A stretch of DNA of 64,000 nucleotides from VRUE01 sp963702575 (lineage in GTDB: Bacteria; Actinomycetota; Thermoleophilia; Solirubrobacterales; 70-9), in contig CAVPCU010000006.1 in the NCBI GenBank assembly GCA_963702575.1, positions 434,001-498,000 of the forward strand. The letters are read 5' to 3'. The notes under the pieces are model-generated. The model made no database searches, was not told the origin of the DNA, and saw only the letters and a list, made by a program, of their open reading frames with translations. Positions 35,945 through 44,997 of the stretch are shown here, in pieces; the stretch's first letter is position 1; each line of letters starts with the position of its first letter. A program made the translations under genes and the position numbers.

Positions 35945-35951
35945 CTTCGAC

Positions 35952-37055
35952 GTGGAGAAAGGCGGCGACAGGATGATCGTGGGGATGCAGGGCGATACGA
36001 GGGATCGGGTTCGCGACCAGCGGATCGAGCGCGTGGTCGAGCTGGTGCCGCCGCTGGCGCTGTTGGGCGACCTGCCACTGGGCGAGGAGCGCGAGCGCGC
36101 CGTGGTCGGCGGGCGCGAGCAGGTCGAGGCGATCCTCGACCGCGGCGACGACCGGCTGCTGGTCGTCGTCGGCCCGTGCAGCGTGCACGACGTCGAGGCC
36201 GCGCTCGAGTACGCCGGTCGCCTCGCCGGGACCGCGGCCGAGCTTCGCGACGACCTCCTGGTCGCGATGCGCGTCTACTTCGAGAAGCCGCGGACGACGA
36301 CCGGCTGGAAGGGGCTGATCAACGACCCCTACCTCGACGGCTCCTGCGACGTCAACGCCGGCCTGCGGATGGCGCGCACGCTGCTGCTGCAGGTGCTCGA
36401 CCTCGGCCTGCCGGTCGGCTGCGAGTTCCTCGACCCGATCACGCCGCAGTACATCTCCGACACGGTCGCCTGGGGGGCGATCGGCGCGCGCACGACCGAG
36501 AGCCAGATCCACCGCCAGCTCGGCTCGGGCCTCTCGATGCCGATCGGGTTCAAGAACCGGACCGACGGCAACGTCCAGGTCGCGGTCGATGCGGTTCGCG
36601 CGGCGGCCACGGGGCACGCCTTCGCCGGCATCGACGACGCCGGCCGGCCGGCGATCCTGCACACCGCCGGCAATCCCGACGGGCACGTGATCCTGCGCGG
36701 CGGCCGCGGCTCGCCCAACTACGACGCCGACAGCGTCGCCGCCGTGCTGGAGAAGCTGCGCGCGGCCGGGCTCGCCGAGCGGGTCGTGATCGACGCCTCC
36801 CACGACAACAGCGAAAAGGTCCCGGCGCAGCAGGTCGTCGCCGCCGGGCGGATCGCCGATCAGGTCGCCGCCGGCGACGCGGCGATCGTCGGTGTGATGC
36901 TCGAGTCGTTCCTGGTCGAGGGCCGCCAGGACCTCGGCGACGGCGGCTCGCTCGTCTACGGCCAGTCGATCACCGACCCCTGCATCGACTGGGAGGAGAC
37001 GGTCGCCGTGCTCGAGCGGCTGGCCGCGGCCGTGAGGACACGGCGCGGCCTATGA
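35952..37055 (+). CDS. aroF: 3-deoxy-7-phosphoheptulonate synthase, class I
   Basis: First enzyme of the shikimate pathway: joins PEP and erythrose 4-phosphate. The 367-aa product follows the AroF/AroG/AroH type: VVVGPCSVHD near residue 75, MRVYFEKPRTTTGWKGLINDP, GARTTESQIHRQL, MPIGFKNRTDGN and DASHDNSEK. The GTG start is inferred from a TAGAGT box 7 nt upstream; later Met codons would shorten the N-terminal arm that carries feedback regulation. Which aromatic amino acid inhibits it is not evident. Confidence 0.94.
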   Translation: MEKGGDRMIVGMQGDTRDRVRDQRIERVVELVPPLALLGDLPLGEERERAVVGGREQVEAILDRGDDRLLVVVGPCSVHDVEAALEYAGRLAGTAAELRDDLLVAMRVYFEKPRTTTGWKGLINDPYLDGSCDVNAGLRMARTLLLQVLDLGLPVGCEFLDPITPQYISDTVAWGAIGARTTESQIHRQLGSGLSMPIGFKNRTDGNVQVAVDAVRAAATGHAFAGIDDAGRPAILHTAGNPDGHVILRGGRGSPNYDADSVAAVLEKLRAAGLAERVVIDASHDNSEKVPAQQVVAAGRIADQVAAGDAAIVGVMLESFLVEGRQDLGDGGSLVYGQSITDPCIDWEETVAVLERLAAAVRTRRGL

Positions 37056-37119
37056 GCGCGGAGCGAGCAAGCGTGCATATCTGGTTCTTCGCGCAGCGAG
37101 CGAAGCGCGAAGCTGTGTC

Positions 37120-38196
37120 ATGAGGATCGCGGTCCTCGGGGTGGGCCTGATCGGAGGCTCGGTCGGGCTCGCCGCGAGGCAGCGGATCGGAGCCGAGGTG
37201 GTCGGCTGGAGCCGCAGCGCCGAGACGCTCGACCGGGCGCTCGAGCTGGGCGCGCTCGACAGCGCCGCCGGCTCGCTCGCGGCCGCCTGCGAGGGCGCGG
37301 AGGCCGTCTTCTGCTCGGCGCCGGTGTCCGCCCTGCCGCAGCAGGTCGCGGAGGCCCTCGCCGCCAGCGATCCGGACACGGTCGTCACCGACGCCGGCTC
37401 GACCAAGCGTTCCCTCGTCGCCGCCCACGGCGATGACGAGCGCTTCATCGGCGGCCACCCGCTGGCGGGGGCCGAGACGGCGGGCGTTGCGAACGCCCGC
37501 GCCGACCTCTTCGAGGGAGCCCGCTGGTACCTGACGCCGACCGAGCGCTCCAGCGGCATCCTCTACGACCGTCTGCAGCGAACCGTCGCCGGCCTCGGCG
37601 CCCGGCCGCAGGCGATCGACGCCGAGGCGCACGACCGGCTGATGGCGACGGTCAGCCACCTGCCGCACGTGCTGGCCGACGTGCTCGCCGCGCAGGCGGC
37701 GGCGGAGCTGACGCGCGAGTCCGAGCGCCTGCCCGAGGTGGGTCCGAGCTTCCGCGACGCGACCCGGGTCGCCGGCTCGAACCCGGCGATCTGGGGTGAC
37801 ATCTACGCGGCCAACGCCGAGGCCGTCGCCGAGGCGATCGACGACGCGATCGCCCGCCTGCGCGAGGCGCGCGAGCTGGTCCGCTCCGGCGAGCCCAAGG
37901 CGCTCGCCGCGTGGCACGCCGCAGCCGGCGACGATCGTCGCCGGCTGCTCGAGGCCGGCCTAGCCGTCGGCCCGCTGCGCGAGCTGCGCGTCGTCGTCGC
38001 CAACCGGCCGGGCACAGTCGCCGAGCTCGCCCTCGCCCTCGGCGAGGCGGGGGTCAACATCGAGGACATGGCGCTGCACCCGGCGGCCGACATGAAGTCG
38101 GGAGCGATCTCGCTCTGGGTCGCCGGCGGCGAGCAGGCCGAGCGCGCCGCAACGCTGGTGCGCGACCTCGGCCACAGCGTCACCGTCCAGGAGTAG
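37120..38196 (+). CDS. tyrA: Prephenate dehydrogenase with C-terminal ACT domain
   Basis: NAD(P)-dependent oxidation of prephenate to 4-hydroxyphenylpyruvate. The 358-aa product has the dinucleotide-binding GVGLIGGSVGLAA at residue 7, TDAGSTKR, the catalytic His in GGHPLAGAET near 110 and SHLPHVLA. Residues 288-358 form an ACT domain (LRVVVANRPGTVAELALAL), probably for tyrosine feedback. The 64-nt gap from aroF contains an inverted repeat CTTCGCGC/GCGCGAAG. Confidence 0.94.
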   Translation: MRIAVLGVGLIGGSVGLAARQRIGAEVVGWSRSAETLDRALELGALDSAAGSLAAACEGAEAVFCSAPVSALPQQVAEALAASDPDTVVTDAGSTKRSLVAAHGDDERFIGGHPLAGAETAGVANARADLFEGARWYLTPTERSSGILYDRLQRTVAGLGARPQAIDAEAHDRLMATVSHLPHVLADVLAAQAAAELTRESERLPEVGPSFRDATRVAGSNPAIWGDIYAANAEAVAEAIDDAIARLREARELVRSGEPKALAAWHAAAGDDRRRLLEAGLAVGPLRELRVVVANRPGTVAELALALGEAGVNIEDMALHPAADMKSGAISLWVAGGEQAERAATLVRDLGHSVTVQE

Positions 38197-38199
38197 CCC

Positions 38200-38249
38200 G
38201 ACGTGCCGGGAGTTAACGACCATAGACGGCAGCCAACTACCGGCACGTC
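38200..38249. repeat. Palindrome between tyrA and aroA
   Basis: GACGTGCCGG (38200-38209) pairs with CCGGCACGTC (38240-38249), and AGTT (38211-38214) pairs with AACT (38235-38238) after one mismatch. This makes a 15-position stem with a 20-nt loop. It ends one base before the GTG at 38251. The longer aroA reading (from GTG 38203) would translate the whole palindrome. Confidence 0.65.
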
Positions 38250-38250
38250 C

Positions 38251-39570
38251 GTGCGCTTCGAGTCGGGGGGAGCGCTGCGCGGCACGCTGCGCCCGCCGGC
38301 CGACAAGTCGATTTCCCACCGGGCGGCGCTGATCGCCGCGATGGGGGAGGGGGAGACCGAGATCGAGGGCTACCTCGACGCGGCGGACACGCGGTCGACG
38401 CTGAACGCCGTGTCCGCCGTCGGCGCAGAAGTCGGTGGCGGCACCAACGAAGCGATCAGGTGGAATCTGCGGGTGCGGGGCGTTGACCTGCGCGGTGCCG
38501 CCCCGGCGGGCGTCTATGTCGGCGCTCCTGCGGACGCCTTGGATGTCGGGAACGCTGGCACTCTCTTGCGCCTGCTGCCCGGCTGGCTTGCGGGGCAGCC
38601 GCGGGGAGCTTGGACGCTCGATGGCGACGACTCGATCCGCCGCCGGCCGGTCGACAGGATCGTCGAGCCGCTGCGGCGGATGGGGGCTGAGCTGAGTTGC
38701 CGCGAAGACCGGCTGCCGCCCCTGCGGATCGAGGGAGCGCCGCTGCGCGGAATCACCTACGAGCTGCCGGTCGCCAGCGCCCAGGTCAAGTCGTGCCTGC
38801 TCTTCGCCGGCCTGCTCGCCGAGGGCGAGACGCGGATCGTCGAGCCGCTGCCGACCCGCGACCACAGCGAGCGCATGCTGCGGGCCGCTGGCGCCCGAAT
38901 CGAGCGCGAGGGCGAGACGATCGTTGTTCAGCCGGCCGAGCGCCTCACCCCGGGGCGCCTCGTCGTCCCCGGCGACTTCTCCTCGGCGGCGTTCTTCGTG
39001 GTCGCCGCGCTCTTGGTGCCGGACAGCGAGGTGACCCTGACCGGGGTCGGCCTCAACCCGACCCGCACCGGCCTGCTGACGATCCTCGAGCGGATGGGAG
39101 CGGACATCGAGGTCGAAGAGGAAGGCGAGGAGGGCGGCGAGCCGATCGGCGCGATCGTCGTGCGCGCCTCGGAGCTGCACGGCACCGAGGTCGGCGGCAC
39201 CGAGGTCCCGCTGGCGATCGACGAGCTGCCGCTCGTCGCCCTCGCCGCCTGCTTCGCAGAGGGCGAGACGACGATCCGCGACGCGGCCGAGCTGCGGCGC
39301 AAGGAGTCGGATCGGATCGCGACGGTGAGCGAGGCGCTGAACGCGCTCGGCGGCCGCGTCGAGGCGACCGAGGACGGAATGGTCATTGCGGGAACGGGGG
39401 GCCTGCGCGGGGGCGCGATCGCCTCCCACCGCGACCACCGCATCGCGATGCTCGGCGCGATCGCTGGCCTCGCCTCGCGCGAGGGCGTCGAAGTCGATGG
39501 AATGGGCGCCGCCGCGGTCAGCTACCCGGGCTTCGAAGGCGATCTAGCTTCCCTGTTTCTATCTGATTGA
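38251..39570 (+). CDS. aroA: 3-phosphoshikimate 1-carboxyvinyltransferase (EPSP synthase)
   Basis: Adds enolpyruvyl from PEP to shikimate 3-phosphate. From 38251 the product is 439 aa. It has PPADKSISHRAALIAAM (phosphate-binding Lys/Ser) near residue 13, GNAGTLLRLLPG near 96 and LPTRDHSERML near 203. The C-terminal part has DELPLVALAACFAEGETTIRDAAELRRKESDRI. The GTG at 38251 gives the normal N-terminus. An in-frame GTG at 38203 would add 16 residues encoded by the palindrome and is considered less likely. Confidence 0.93.
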   Translation: MRFESGGALRGTLRPPADKSISHRAALIAAMGEGETEIEGYLDAADTRSTLNAVSAVGAEVGGGTNEAIRWNLRVRGVDLRGAAPAGVYVGAPADALDVGNAGTLLRLLPGWLAGQPRGAWTLDGDDSIRRRPVDRIVEPLRRMGAELSCREDRLPPLRIEGAPLRGITYELPVASAQVKSCLLFAGLLAEGETRIVEPLPTRDHSERMLRAAGARIEREGETIVVQPAERLTPGRLVVPGDFSSAAFFVVAALLVPDSEVTLTGVGLNPTRTGLLTILERMGADIEVEEEGEEGGEPIGAIVVRASELHGTEVGGTEVPLAIDELPLVALAACFAEGETTIRDAAELRRKESDRIATVSEALNALGGRVEATEDGMVIAGTGGLRGGAIASHRDHRIAMLGAIAGLASREGVEVDGMGAAAVSYPGFEGDLASLFLSD

Positions 39571-39580
39571 TCAGTTTTTC

Positions 39581-39609
39581 TTGACAGACATCTGTTGAGG
39601 TGCTAAAGA
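39581..39609 (+). promoter_or_regulatory. Promoter of the secreted protease gene
   Basis: TTGACA (39581-39586), 17-nt spacer, TAAAGA (39604-39609). Then a leader of about 40 nt with a strong Shine-Dalgarno AGGAGG (39641-39646) 6 nt before the ATG. This classical leadered arrangement contrasts with the leaderless starts common in the window. Confidence 0.65.
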
Positions 39610-39652
39610 GGACGCTCGGGCAGGCCTTTTACGCGGGAAAAGGAGGCGCGAG

Positions 39653-41050
39653 ATGAGGTCCATGGAGGTTCGAGGCGCACGCTTACTCGTTGTCGTGATC
39701 GGCCTGATCGCGGTTTCGCTCGGCTGGGCTGGGCAGGGCTCGGCTGCCGGCTCGGCAACTGCTTCGAGCCGGGAAGCGACGCCGCAGCGATCGAGTGAGG
39801 CGGGCGAAGCCGAAACGGAGATCGCGCGGACCGACCTGATCGCCAGGATGGAAGCCGCCCTCGGCGGCTCTTTCGCCGGTGTCTGGTTCGAACCCGCCAC
39901 CGCGCAGCTCCATGTCGGCGTCACCTCGATGGCCAGCCGCGAAATCGTCCAGTCTGTCGCCGCCAAGGCGGGCCTAGCCGGGGTCGTCACCGAGACCTCG
40001 GTCGTCTCGACCTGGGCGCAACTGGAAGCTGTCAGGGACGCATGGCGCCAACGGTTCGTCGAACAGGTTCCAAGTGGGACGTTCGCGGCGGCGCTTGTCG
40101 CTCAGGACAACTCTGTGAGGATCCAGCTTGGTACGGACGTGCCGTCCTCCTCTCGCGCAGAACTCCGAAGCGACCTTGCGAACGCACCGACGGACGTTTC
40201 GCTATCCGTCGTGCCCAGCGAAAGCCTTCGCGTCACGCCGTACAAACGGTGCGGCGAATTCAAACAATTCAAAGCGTACTGCGATCCGACGATCGTCTCC
40301 GGCGTCAGCATCGGCAATGAAAAATCCGTGAGCGAAGGAAACTGCACGGCGGGAACGCCTGTGATCAGGAAAAGCCCCAAAACCGAAGCAGAAGCCACAG
40401 AAACCTTCCTGCTCACCGCCGGACACTGCCTCGTGGGAGAAGGTGCAGTGGGCAAAAACTGGTTCGCCTTTAAGAAAAAAGAAGCCGCCCGCGAAAAAAT
40501 CGGTAAAGCCGAAGTGGCGCTGTCATACCCCGGATCGACCATCGATGCCGGCTTGATCAAGATCGAAGGGAAACCGTGGGCCGAACCGGCCAGCAAAACC
40601 CCGGTCAAGCCTGTCATCGCCAGCTGGAAGGCAGGGGAAGAAACCGAACCGTTCGAATTGATCGAAGAAAACACCCCCGCTGAAAAAATGTTGGTTTGCT
40701 ACTCGGGGCAGCGTTCGGGAACCCAATGCGGCGAAATCAAGGAAGCCGAAAAGCTGGAGGTCGTCAAAAACAAAGGAGGCGTAGTCGAAGTCGAATGGAG
40801 TCACGCCAACGTGGTCGAACTGGAAGGTGGGAAAAAAGGCGGCGAAGGCGACAGCGGCGCTCCATTCTTCGAGGAGGAACCTTTTAAAAACGAATTCACA
40901 GGCTATGTGCTTGGTACGCTCGTCGGAGGGACAGATCCGGTCGAAAGCAACAGGGTGGTCTTCCAGCGCCTGTCCGTTCAGCTCGCAGGACTGGCGGAAA
41001 AAGGGCTCTCGATGGAATTGCTCACGCCGGCAAACGAAACCAGGCCCTAG
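39653..41050 (+). CDS. Secreted trypsin-like serine protease
   Basis: The 465-aa product has a signal peptide (hydrophobic residues 11-29, cleavage probably after GSA or AAG near 30-33). An N-terminal pro-like region extends to about residue 200. The chymotrypsin-fold domain has His258 in LLTAGHC, Asp298 in TIDAGLIKI and Ser401 in GEGDSGAPFF. Cys200/210, Cys231/259 and Cys349/359 could form disulfides. Codon use from about 40240 onward favours AAA and GAA, unlike the GC-ending codons of neighbours, and suggests foreign origin or special expression. Confidence 0.85.
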   Translation: MRSMEVRGARLLVVVIGLIAVSLGWAGQGSAAGSATASSREATPQRSSEAGEAETEIARTDLIARMEAALGGSFAGVWFEPATAQLHVGVTSMASREIVQSVAAKAGLAGVVTETSVVSTWAQLEAVRDAWRQRFVEQVPSGTFAAALVAQDNSVRIQLGTDVPSSSRAELRSDLANAPTDVSLSVVPSESLRVTPYKRCGEFKQFKAYCDPTIVSGVSIGNEKSVSEGNCTAGTPVIRKSPKTEAEATETFLLTAGHCLVGEGAVGKNWFAFKKKEAAREKIGKAEVALSYPGSTIDAGLIKIEGKPWAEPASKTPVKPVIASWKAGEETEPFELIEENTPAEKMLVCYSGQRSGTQCGEIKEAEKLEVVKNKGGVVEVEWSHANVVELEGGKKGGEGDSGAPFFEEEPFKNEFTGYVLGTLVGGTDPVESNRVVFQRLSVQLAGLAEKGLSMELLTPANETRP

Positions 41051-41144
41051 GCCAAACGCCGTTCATCCCATAGATGGCTTAGCTGCTTCGCCGAAGAAGA
41101 CCACACGGTCGATTTCGGCTGCACGGCCGCCCTGTCCTGGCACA

Positions 41145-41150
41145 TAGGCT
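41145..41150 (+). promoter_or_regulatory. Putative -10 box (TAGGCT) for leaderless cmk
   Basis: TAGGCT ends 7 nt before the cmk ATG. Same hexamer as upstream of trpS and metK. Confidence 0.5.
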
Positions 41151-41157
41151 GCCAGCC

Positions 41158-41796
41158 ATGGTCATCGCAATCGACGGTCCCGCCGGAGCCGGCAAGTCGA
41201 CGGTAGCCCGCGCCGTAGCCGCCGAGCTCGGCTTCACCTACCTCGACTCGGGGGCGATGTATCGCTGCGTAGCGCTGGCCGCGCTCGAAGCGGGGGTCGA
41301 CCTGGACGACGGCGACGCGCTGGGGCGGCTCGCCGCCGGCCTCGCGATCGATTTCGCGGACGGGGAGGCCGAGCTCGACGGGCGCGACGTCGGCGCGGCT
41401 ATCCGCGAGCCGCGGGTGGCTGAGGCCGCTTCGCGCGTCTCGGTCCACCCGGCGGTGCGGGCGGCGATGGTCGAGCGCCAGCGGGCGCTGATCGACACTG
41501 GCCACTACGTCGCCGAGGGCCGCGACATCGGCACTGTCGTCAGCCCCGACTCGCCGCTCAAGGTCTTCCTCACGGCGTCGCCGGAGGAGCGGGCTCGCCG
41601 CCGCGCCGCCCAGAGCGGCGAGGACGAGGCGGCGGTCCTGGCCGCCCAGCGCGAGCGCGACGAGCGCGACCAGACGCGCGAGCACGGCGCCCTGCGCGCC
41701 GCCGGGGACGCGGTCGAGATGGACACCACCGGCCTCACCCTGGACGAAGTGGTCGACCGAGTCGTCGCCCTCGCCAGCGAGCGGGACTTCGCATGA
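41158..41796 (+). CDS. cmk: Cytidylate kinase
   Basis: Phosphorylates CMP and dCMP with ATP. The 212-aa product has the P-loop DGPAGAGKSTVARAVA at residue 5, LDSGAMYRCVAL, EGRDIGTVV and the LID arginines in SPEERARRRAAQ. It precedes der, a frequent pairing in actinobacteria. The gap to der (58 nt) contains GGGGAGAC as a likely ribosome-binding site for der. Confidence 0.95.
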   Translation: MVIAIDGPAGAGKSTVARAVAAELGFTYLDSGAMYRCVALAALEAGVDLDDGDALGRLAAGLAIDFADGEAELDGRDVGAAIREPRVAEAASRVSVHPAVRAAMVERQRALIDTGHYVAEGRDIGTVVSPDSPLKVFLTASPEERARRRAAQSGEDEAAVLAAQRERDERDQTREHGALRAAGDAVEMDTTGLTLDEVVDRVVALASERDFA

Positions 41797-41854
41797 GACG
41801 AGTGGTCGTTTTGCCACCGAATATGGGGGTCAACTGTCCATCGGGGAGACCGCG

Positions 41855-43165
41855 ATGAAGCTGCCCACCGTCGCCGTCGTCGGCTTTCCCAACGTCGGTA
41901 AGAGCACCCTGGTCAATCGCCTCGCCGGGGGGCGCGAGGCCGTCACGCACGCCGAGCCCGGCGTCACCCGCGACCGCAAGCGCGTGCCCTGCGAGTGGAA
42001 CGGGCGCGCCTTCGAGCTGCTCGACACCGGCGGCATCGACGTCGAGGACGAGACCGAGCTGGCGACGGACGTGCAGCGCCAGGCGCGGGTCGGGATCGCC
42101 GAGGCGGACGCGATCATGCTCGTGGTCGACGGCCGCGCCGGCCTGCGCGCCGGCGACGCCGAGCTGGCGAAGACGCTGCGCGGCGGCGGCACCGCGGTGC
42201 TGGTCGTCGTCAACAAAGTCGACCGGCCCGAGGACGAGCACCTGCTCGCCGAGTTCCACAAGCTCGGCCTTGGCGAGCCGCTTGCCGTCTCCGCAACCCA
42301 CGGGCTCGGCAGCGGCGACCTGCTCGACCGCGTGGTCGAGGCGCTCGGCGAGGCGCCGCCGGCCCCCGCCGGCCCCGAACCGGTCCACGTCGCCGTCGTC
42401 GGCCGGCCCAACGTCGGCAAGTCCTCGCTGGTCAACGCCTTCCTCGGCGCCGAGCGGGTGATCGTCTCCGAGCGGGCGGGGACGACCCGCGACGCGATCG
42501 ACACCGAGCTGGAGGTCGACGGCCGGCTCGTCCTCCTGGTCGACACCGCCGGCCTGCGGCGGCGCTCGAAGGTCGCCGGCACGGTCGACTACTACGCCCA
42601 GCTCCGCTCCGAGCTGGCGGTCGAGCGCGCCGACGTGGCGATCGTCGTCTGCGACGCCTCGGAGGGGATCACCGCCGAGGACCTGCGCGTGGCCGAGCTG
42701 GCGATGCGCGCCGGCTGCGCGACCCTGCTGGCGCTCAACAAGTGGGACGAGACCGCGACCGACGTCGACGACGCCCGCGCCCGGGTCGAGCGCAAGCTGC
42801 GCCTCCGCCCGGCGGTCGTCACCTGCTCGGCGCTGCGCGGGCGCAACGTCCACCGGCTGCTGCCGAAGGCGATCGAGCTGGCCGACAAGGCGGCGGAGCG
42901 CATCCCCACGCCCGAGCTCAACCGCTTCGTCGCCGAGGTCGTCGCGACGACCCCGCCGCCCTCCCGCCGCGGTCGCCGCCTGCGCCTCTACTACGCGGCG
43001 CAGATCGGCGAGCGGCCGCCGCGGATCGCGATCCAGGTCAACGACCGCAAGCTGATCGTCCGCGACTGGGCCTACCACCTCGAGAACCGGATGCGCGAGG
43101 CCTACGAGCTCGAGGGAATCCCGCTGATCATCGACTTCGTCCCGCATTCAGGCCGCCGACGTTGA
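41855..43165 (+). CDS. der: Ribosome-assembly GTPase Der (EngA)
   Basis: Tandem GTPase needed for 50S maturation. The 436-aa product has a first G domain (GFPNVGKST at residue 9, DTGGI, NKVD) and a second (GRPNVGKSS near 183, DTAGL, NKWD). A KH-like C-terminal domain ends with PRIAIQVNDRKLIVRDWAYHLENRMRE. Length and motifs are normal. Confidence 0.96.
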   Translation: MKLPTVAVVGFPNVGKSTLVNRLAGGREAVTHAEPGVTRDRKRVPCEWNGRAFELLDTGGIDVEDETELATDVQRQARVGIAEADAIMLVVDGRAGLRAGDAELAKTLRGGGTAVLVVVNKVDRPEDEHLLAEFHKLGLGEPLAVSATHGLGSGDLLDRVVEALGEAPPAPAGPEPVHVAVVGRPNVGKSSLVNAFLGAERVIVSERAGTTRDAIDTELEVDGRLVLLVDTAGLRRRSKVAGTVDYYAQLRSELAVERADVAIVVCDASEGITAEDLRVAELAMRAGCATLLALNKWDETATDVDDARARVERKLRLRPAVVTCSALRGRNVHRLLPKAIELADKAAERIPTPELNRFVAEVVATTPPPSRRGRRLRLYYAAQIGERPPRIAIQVNDRKLIVRDWAYHLENRMREAYELEGIPLIIDFVPHSGRRR

Positions 43166-43176
43166 GAAACGTCCAC

Positions 43177-43182
43177 TAGGCT
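43177..43182 (+). promoter_or_regulatory. Putative -10 box (TAGGCT) for leaderless metK
   Basis: TAGGCT ends 6 nt before the first ATG of metK (43189). This supports 43189 over the second in-frame ATG at 43195. Confidence 0.5.
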
Positions 43183-43188
43183 TCCGGT

Positions 43189-44442
43189 ATGTCAATGAGT
43201 CAGCCGCTCGCCGAGGGCGAGTACCTCTTCACCTCCGAGTCCGTCACCGAGGGTCACCCCGACAAGGTCTGCGACGCGATCTCCGACGCCGTCCTCGACG
43301 CCGTCATGGCCGGCGACCCCGAGGGGCGCGTCGCCTGCGAGACGCTGGTCAACACCGGGATGGCCGTCGTCTCCGGCGAGATCTCCACCGACGTCCACCT
43401 CGACGTGCCGGAGCTGGTCCGCGAGACGATCCGCGAGATCGGCTACGACCACGGCGACTACGGCTACAACTGCGACCACATCTCGGTCCTCGTCTCGCTC
43501 GACAAGCAGTCGCCCGACATCGCCCAGGGCGTCGACGCATCGCACGAGACCCGTACCGGCTCGACGAGCGACGACGAACTGCTGCGGGCCGGGGCCGGCG
43601 ACCAGGGGATGATGTTCGGCTACGCGACCGACGAGACCGAGGCGCTGATGCCGATGCCGATCCACCTCGCCCACCGTCTCGCCGAGCGGCTCGCCGCGGT
43701 GCGCAAGGACGGCAGCCTCGAGTACCTCGGCCCCGACGGCAAGACCCAGGTCACGGTCCGCTACGCCGACGGCCGCCCGGTCGGGGTCGAGAAGCTGCTG
43801 ATCTCCACCCAGCACGCGGCCGGGGTCGACTCCCAGGAGACGATCAAGCCCGACCTCTGGCAGCACGTCGTGGCGCCGGTGCTGGCGGCCGAGGCGGCCG
43901 GGATGTTCGACGAGGCCGAGCTGCGCGAGGGCTTCCTCGTCAACCCGACCGGCAAGTTCGTGATCGGCGGCCCGGTCGGCGACGCCGGCCTCACCGGCCG
44001 CAAGATCATCGTCGACACCTACGGCGGCATGGCCCGCCACGGCGGCGGCGCCTTCTCCGGCAAGGACCCCTCCAAGGTCGACCGCTCGGCCGCCTACGCC
44101 GCCCGCCACGTCGCCAAGAACGTCGTCGCCGCCGGCCTGGCGCAGCGCTGCGAGGTGCAGGTCGCCTACGCGATCGGCGTCGCCCACCCGGTCTCGCTGA
44201 TGGTCGAGACCTTCGGCACCGGCACGCTGCCCGACCGCGAGATCTCCCGCCTGGTCGAAGACGAGTTCGACCTGCGGCCCGGCGCCTTCCGCCGCTATCT
44301 CGATCTGCACCGCCCGATCTTCGCCAAGACCGCGGCCTACGGCCACTTCGGCCGCGATGAGGAGGCCTTCACCTGGGAGCGGACCGACCGCGCCGACGCG
44401 CTCCGGGCCGCCGCTGGCTCGGCGACGGCGACTCCAGCCTAG
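43189..44442 (+). CDS. metK: S-adenosylmethionine synthetase
   Basis: Makes SAM from methionine and ATP. The 417-aa product starts with EYLFTSESVTEGHPDKVCDAISDAVLDA. It has GAGDQGMMFGYA near residue 137, GGPVGDAGLTGRKIIVDTYGG and GGGAFSGKDPSKVDRSAAY. No SAM riboswitch is present, since the gap from der is 23 nt. Its TAG stop overlaps the stop of the convergent PH-domain gene. Confidence 0.97.
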   Translation: MSMSQPLAEGEYLFTSESVTEGHPDKVCDAISDAVLDAVMAGDPEGRVACETLVNTGMAVVSGEISTDVHLDVPELVRETIREIGYDHGDYGYNCDHISVLVSLDKQSPDIAQGVDASHETRTGSTSDDELLRAGAGDQGMMFGYATDETEALMPMPIHLAHRLAERLAAVRKDGSLEYLGPDGKTQVTVRYADGRPVGVEKLLISTQHAAGVDSQETIKPDLWQHVVAPVLAAEAAGMFDEAELREGFLVNPTGKFVIGGPVGDAGLTGRKIIVDTYGGMARHGGGAFSGKDPSKVDRSAAYAARHVAKNVVAAGLAQRCEVQVAYAIGVAHPVSLMVETFGTGTLPDREISRLVEDEFDLRPGAFRRYLDLHRPIFAKTAAYGHFGRDEEAFTWERTDRADALRAAAGSATATPA

Positions 44443-44945
44443 GCGGGAGGTTGCGGCTCGCCGAGGCCGTGCGTGCCGGCTGACTCGGCGCCGGTCGCCT
44501 GGTCGACGGCGTGCACGACATCGGCCGGATCGGCGACGCCGACGAAGACGAAGTTGTAGTCGTCGGTCGCGGCGGTGTCGAAGTCGACGTCGCCGATCTG
44601 CATCACCCGCTGGTAGACCGACTGGCGGTAGTTGACGTTCTGCACCCGCTCCAGCCGCGTCTCCTGGACCTCGCGCGAGAGGATGCCGCGCTTGATGTTG
44701 AGACGGCGGTCGGTGATCGTGTAGACGGTCGCGACCCGCTTCACGAAGCCGACCAAGACAGTGACCGCGATCACGAGCAGGACGATGAGGAAGACGGTGG
44801 CGCTGCCGGAGCCGAAGAGCTTTGCGATCAGGCCGATCGCCGCTGCCACGACGATGCCTTTCAGGTAGAAGCCGAGGATCGCCCGCCAGGAAGGGTGCCC
44901 ACGGAAGATCACCTGCTCGCCGGGGCTGAGGTTGAGGCTGGCCAT
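44439..44945 (-). CDS. PH-domain (bPH2) membrane protein
   Basis: The 168-aa product begins MASLNLSPGEQVIFRGHPSWRAILG. Two membrane helices follow (about residues 25-43 and 47-67), then a cytosolic PH-like domain with TVYTITDRRLNIKRGILSREVQETRLERVQNVNY. This is the common YdbS/YdbT-type architecture of unknown function. The start at 44945 is chosen; the longer frame to 45026 runs into the divergent priA. Convergent stops with metK share CTAG. Confidence 0.85.
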   Translation of the reverse strand: MASLNLSPGEQVIFRGHPSWRAILGFYLKGIVVAAAIGLIAKLFGSGSATVFLIVLLVIAVTVLVGFVKRVATVYTITDRRLNIKRGILSREVQETRLERVQNVNYRQSVYQRVMQIGDVDFDTAATDDYNFVFVGVADPADVVHAVDQATGAESAGTHGLGEPQPPA

Positions 44946-44985
44946 CGCTCGGCCTGAGCATACCCGCGCCGTCCGCGCCTCTCCA

Positions 44986-44991
44986 TACCTT
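44986..44991 (+). promoter_or_regulatory. Putative -10 box (TACCTT) for leaderless priA
   Basis: TACCTT ends 6 nt before GTG 44998, the start that gives a normal PriA N-terminus. Confidence 0.45.
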
Positions 44992-44997
44992 GCTTCG

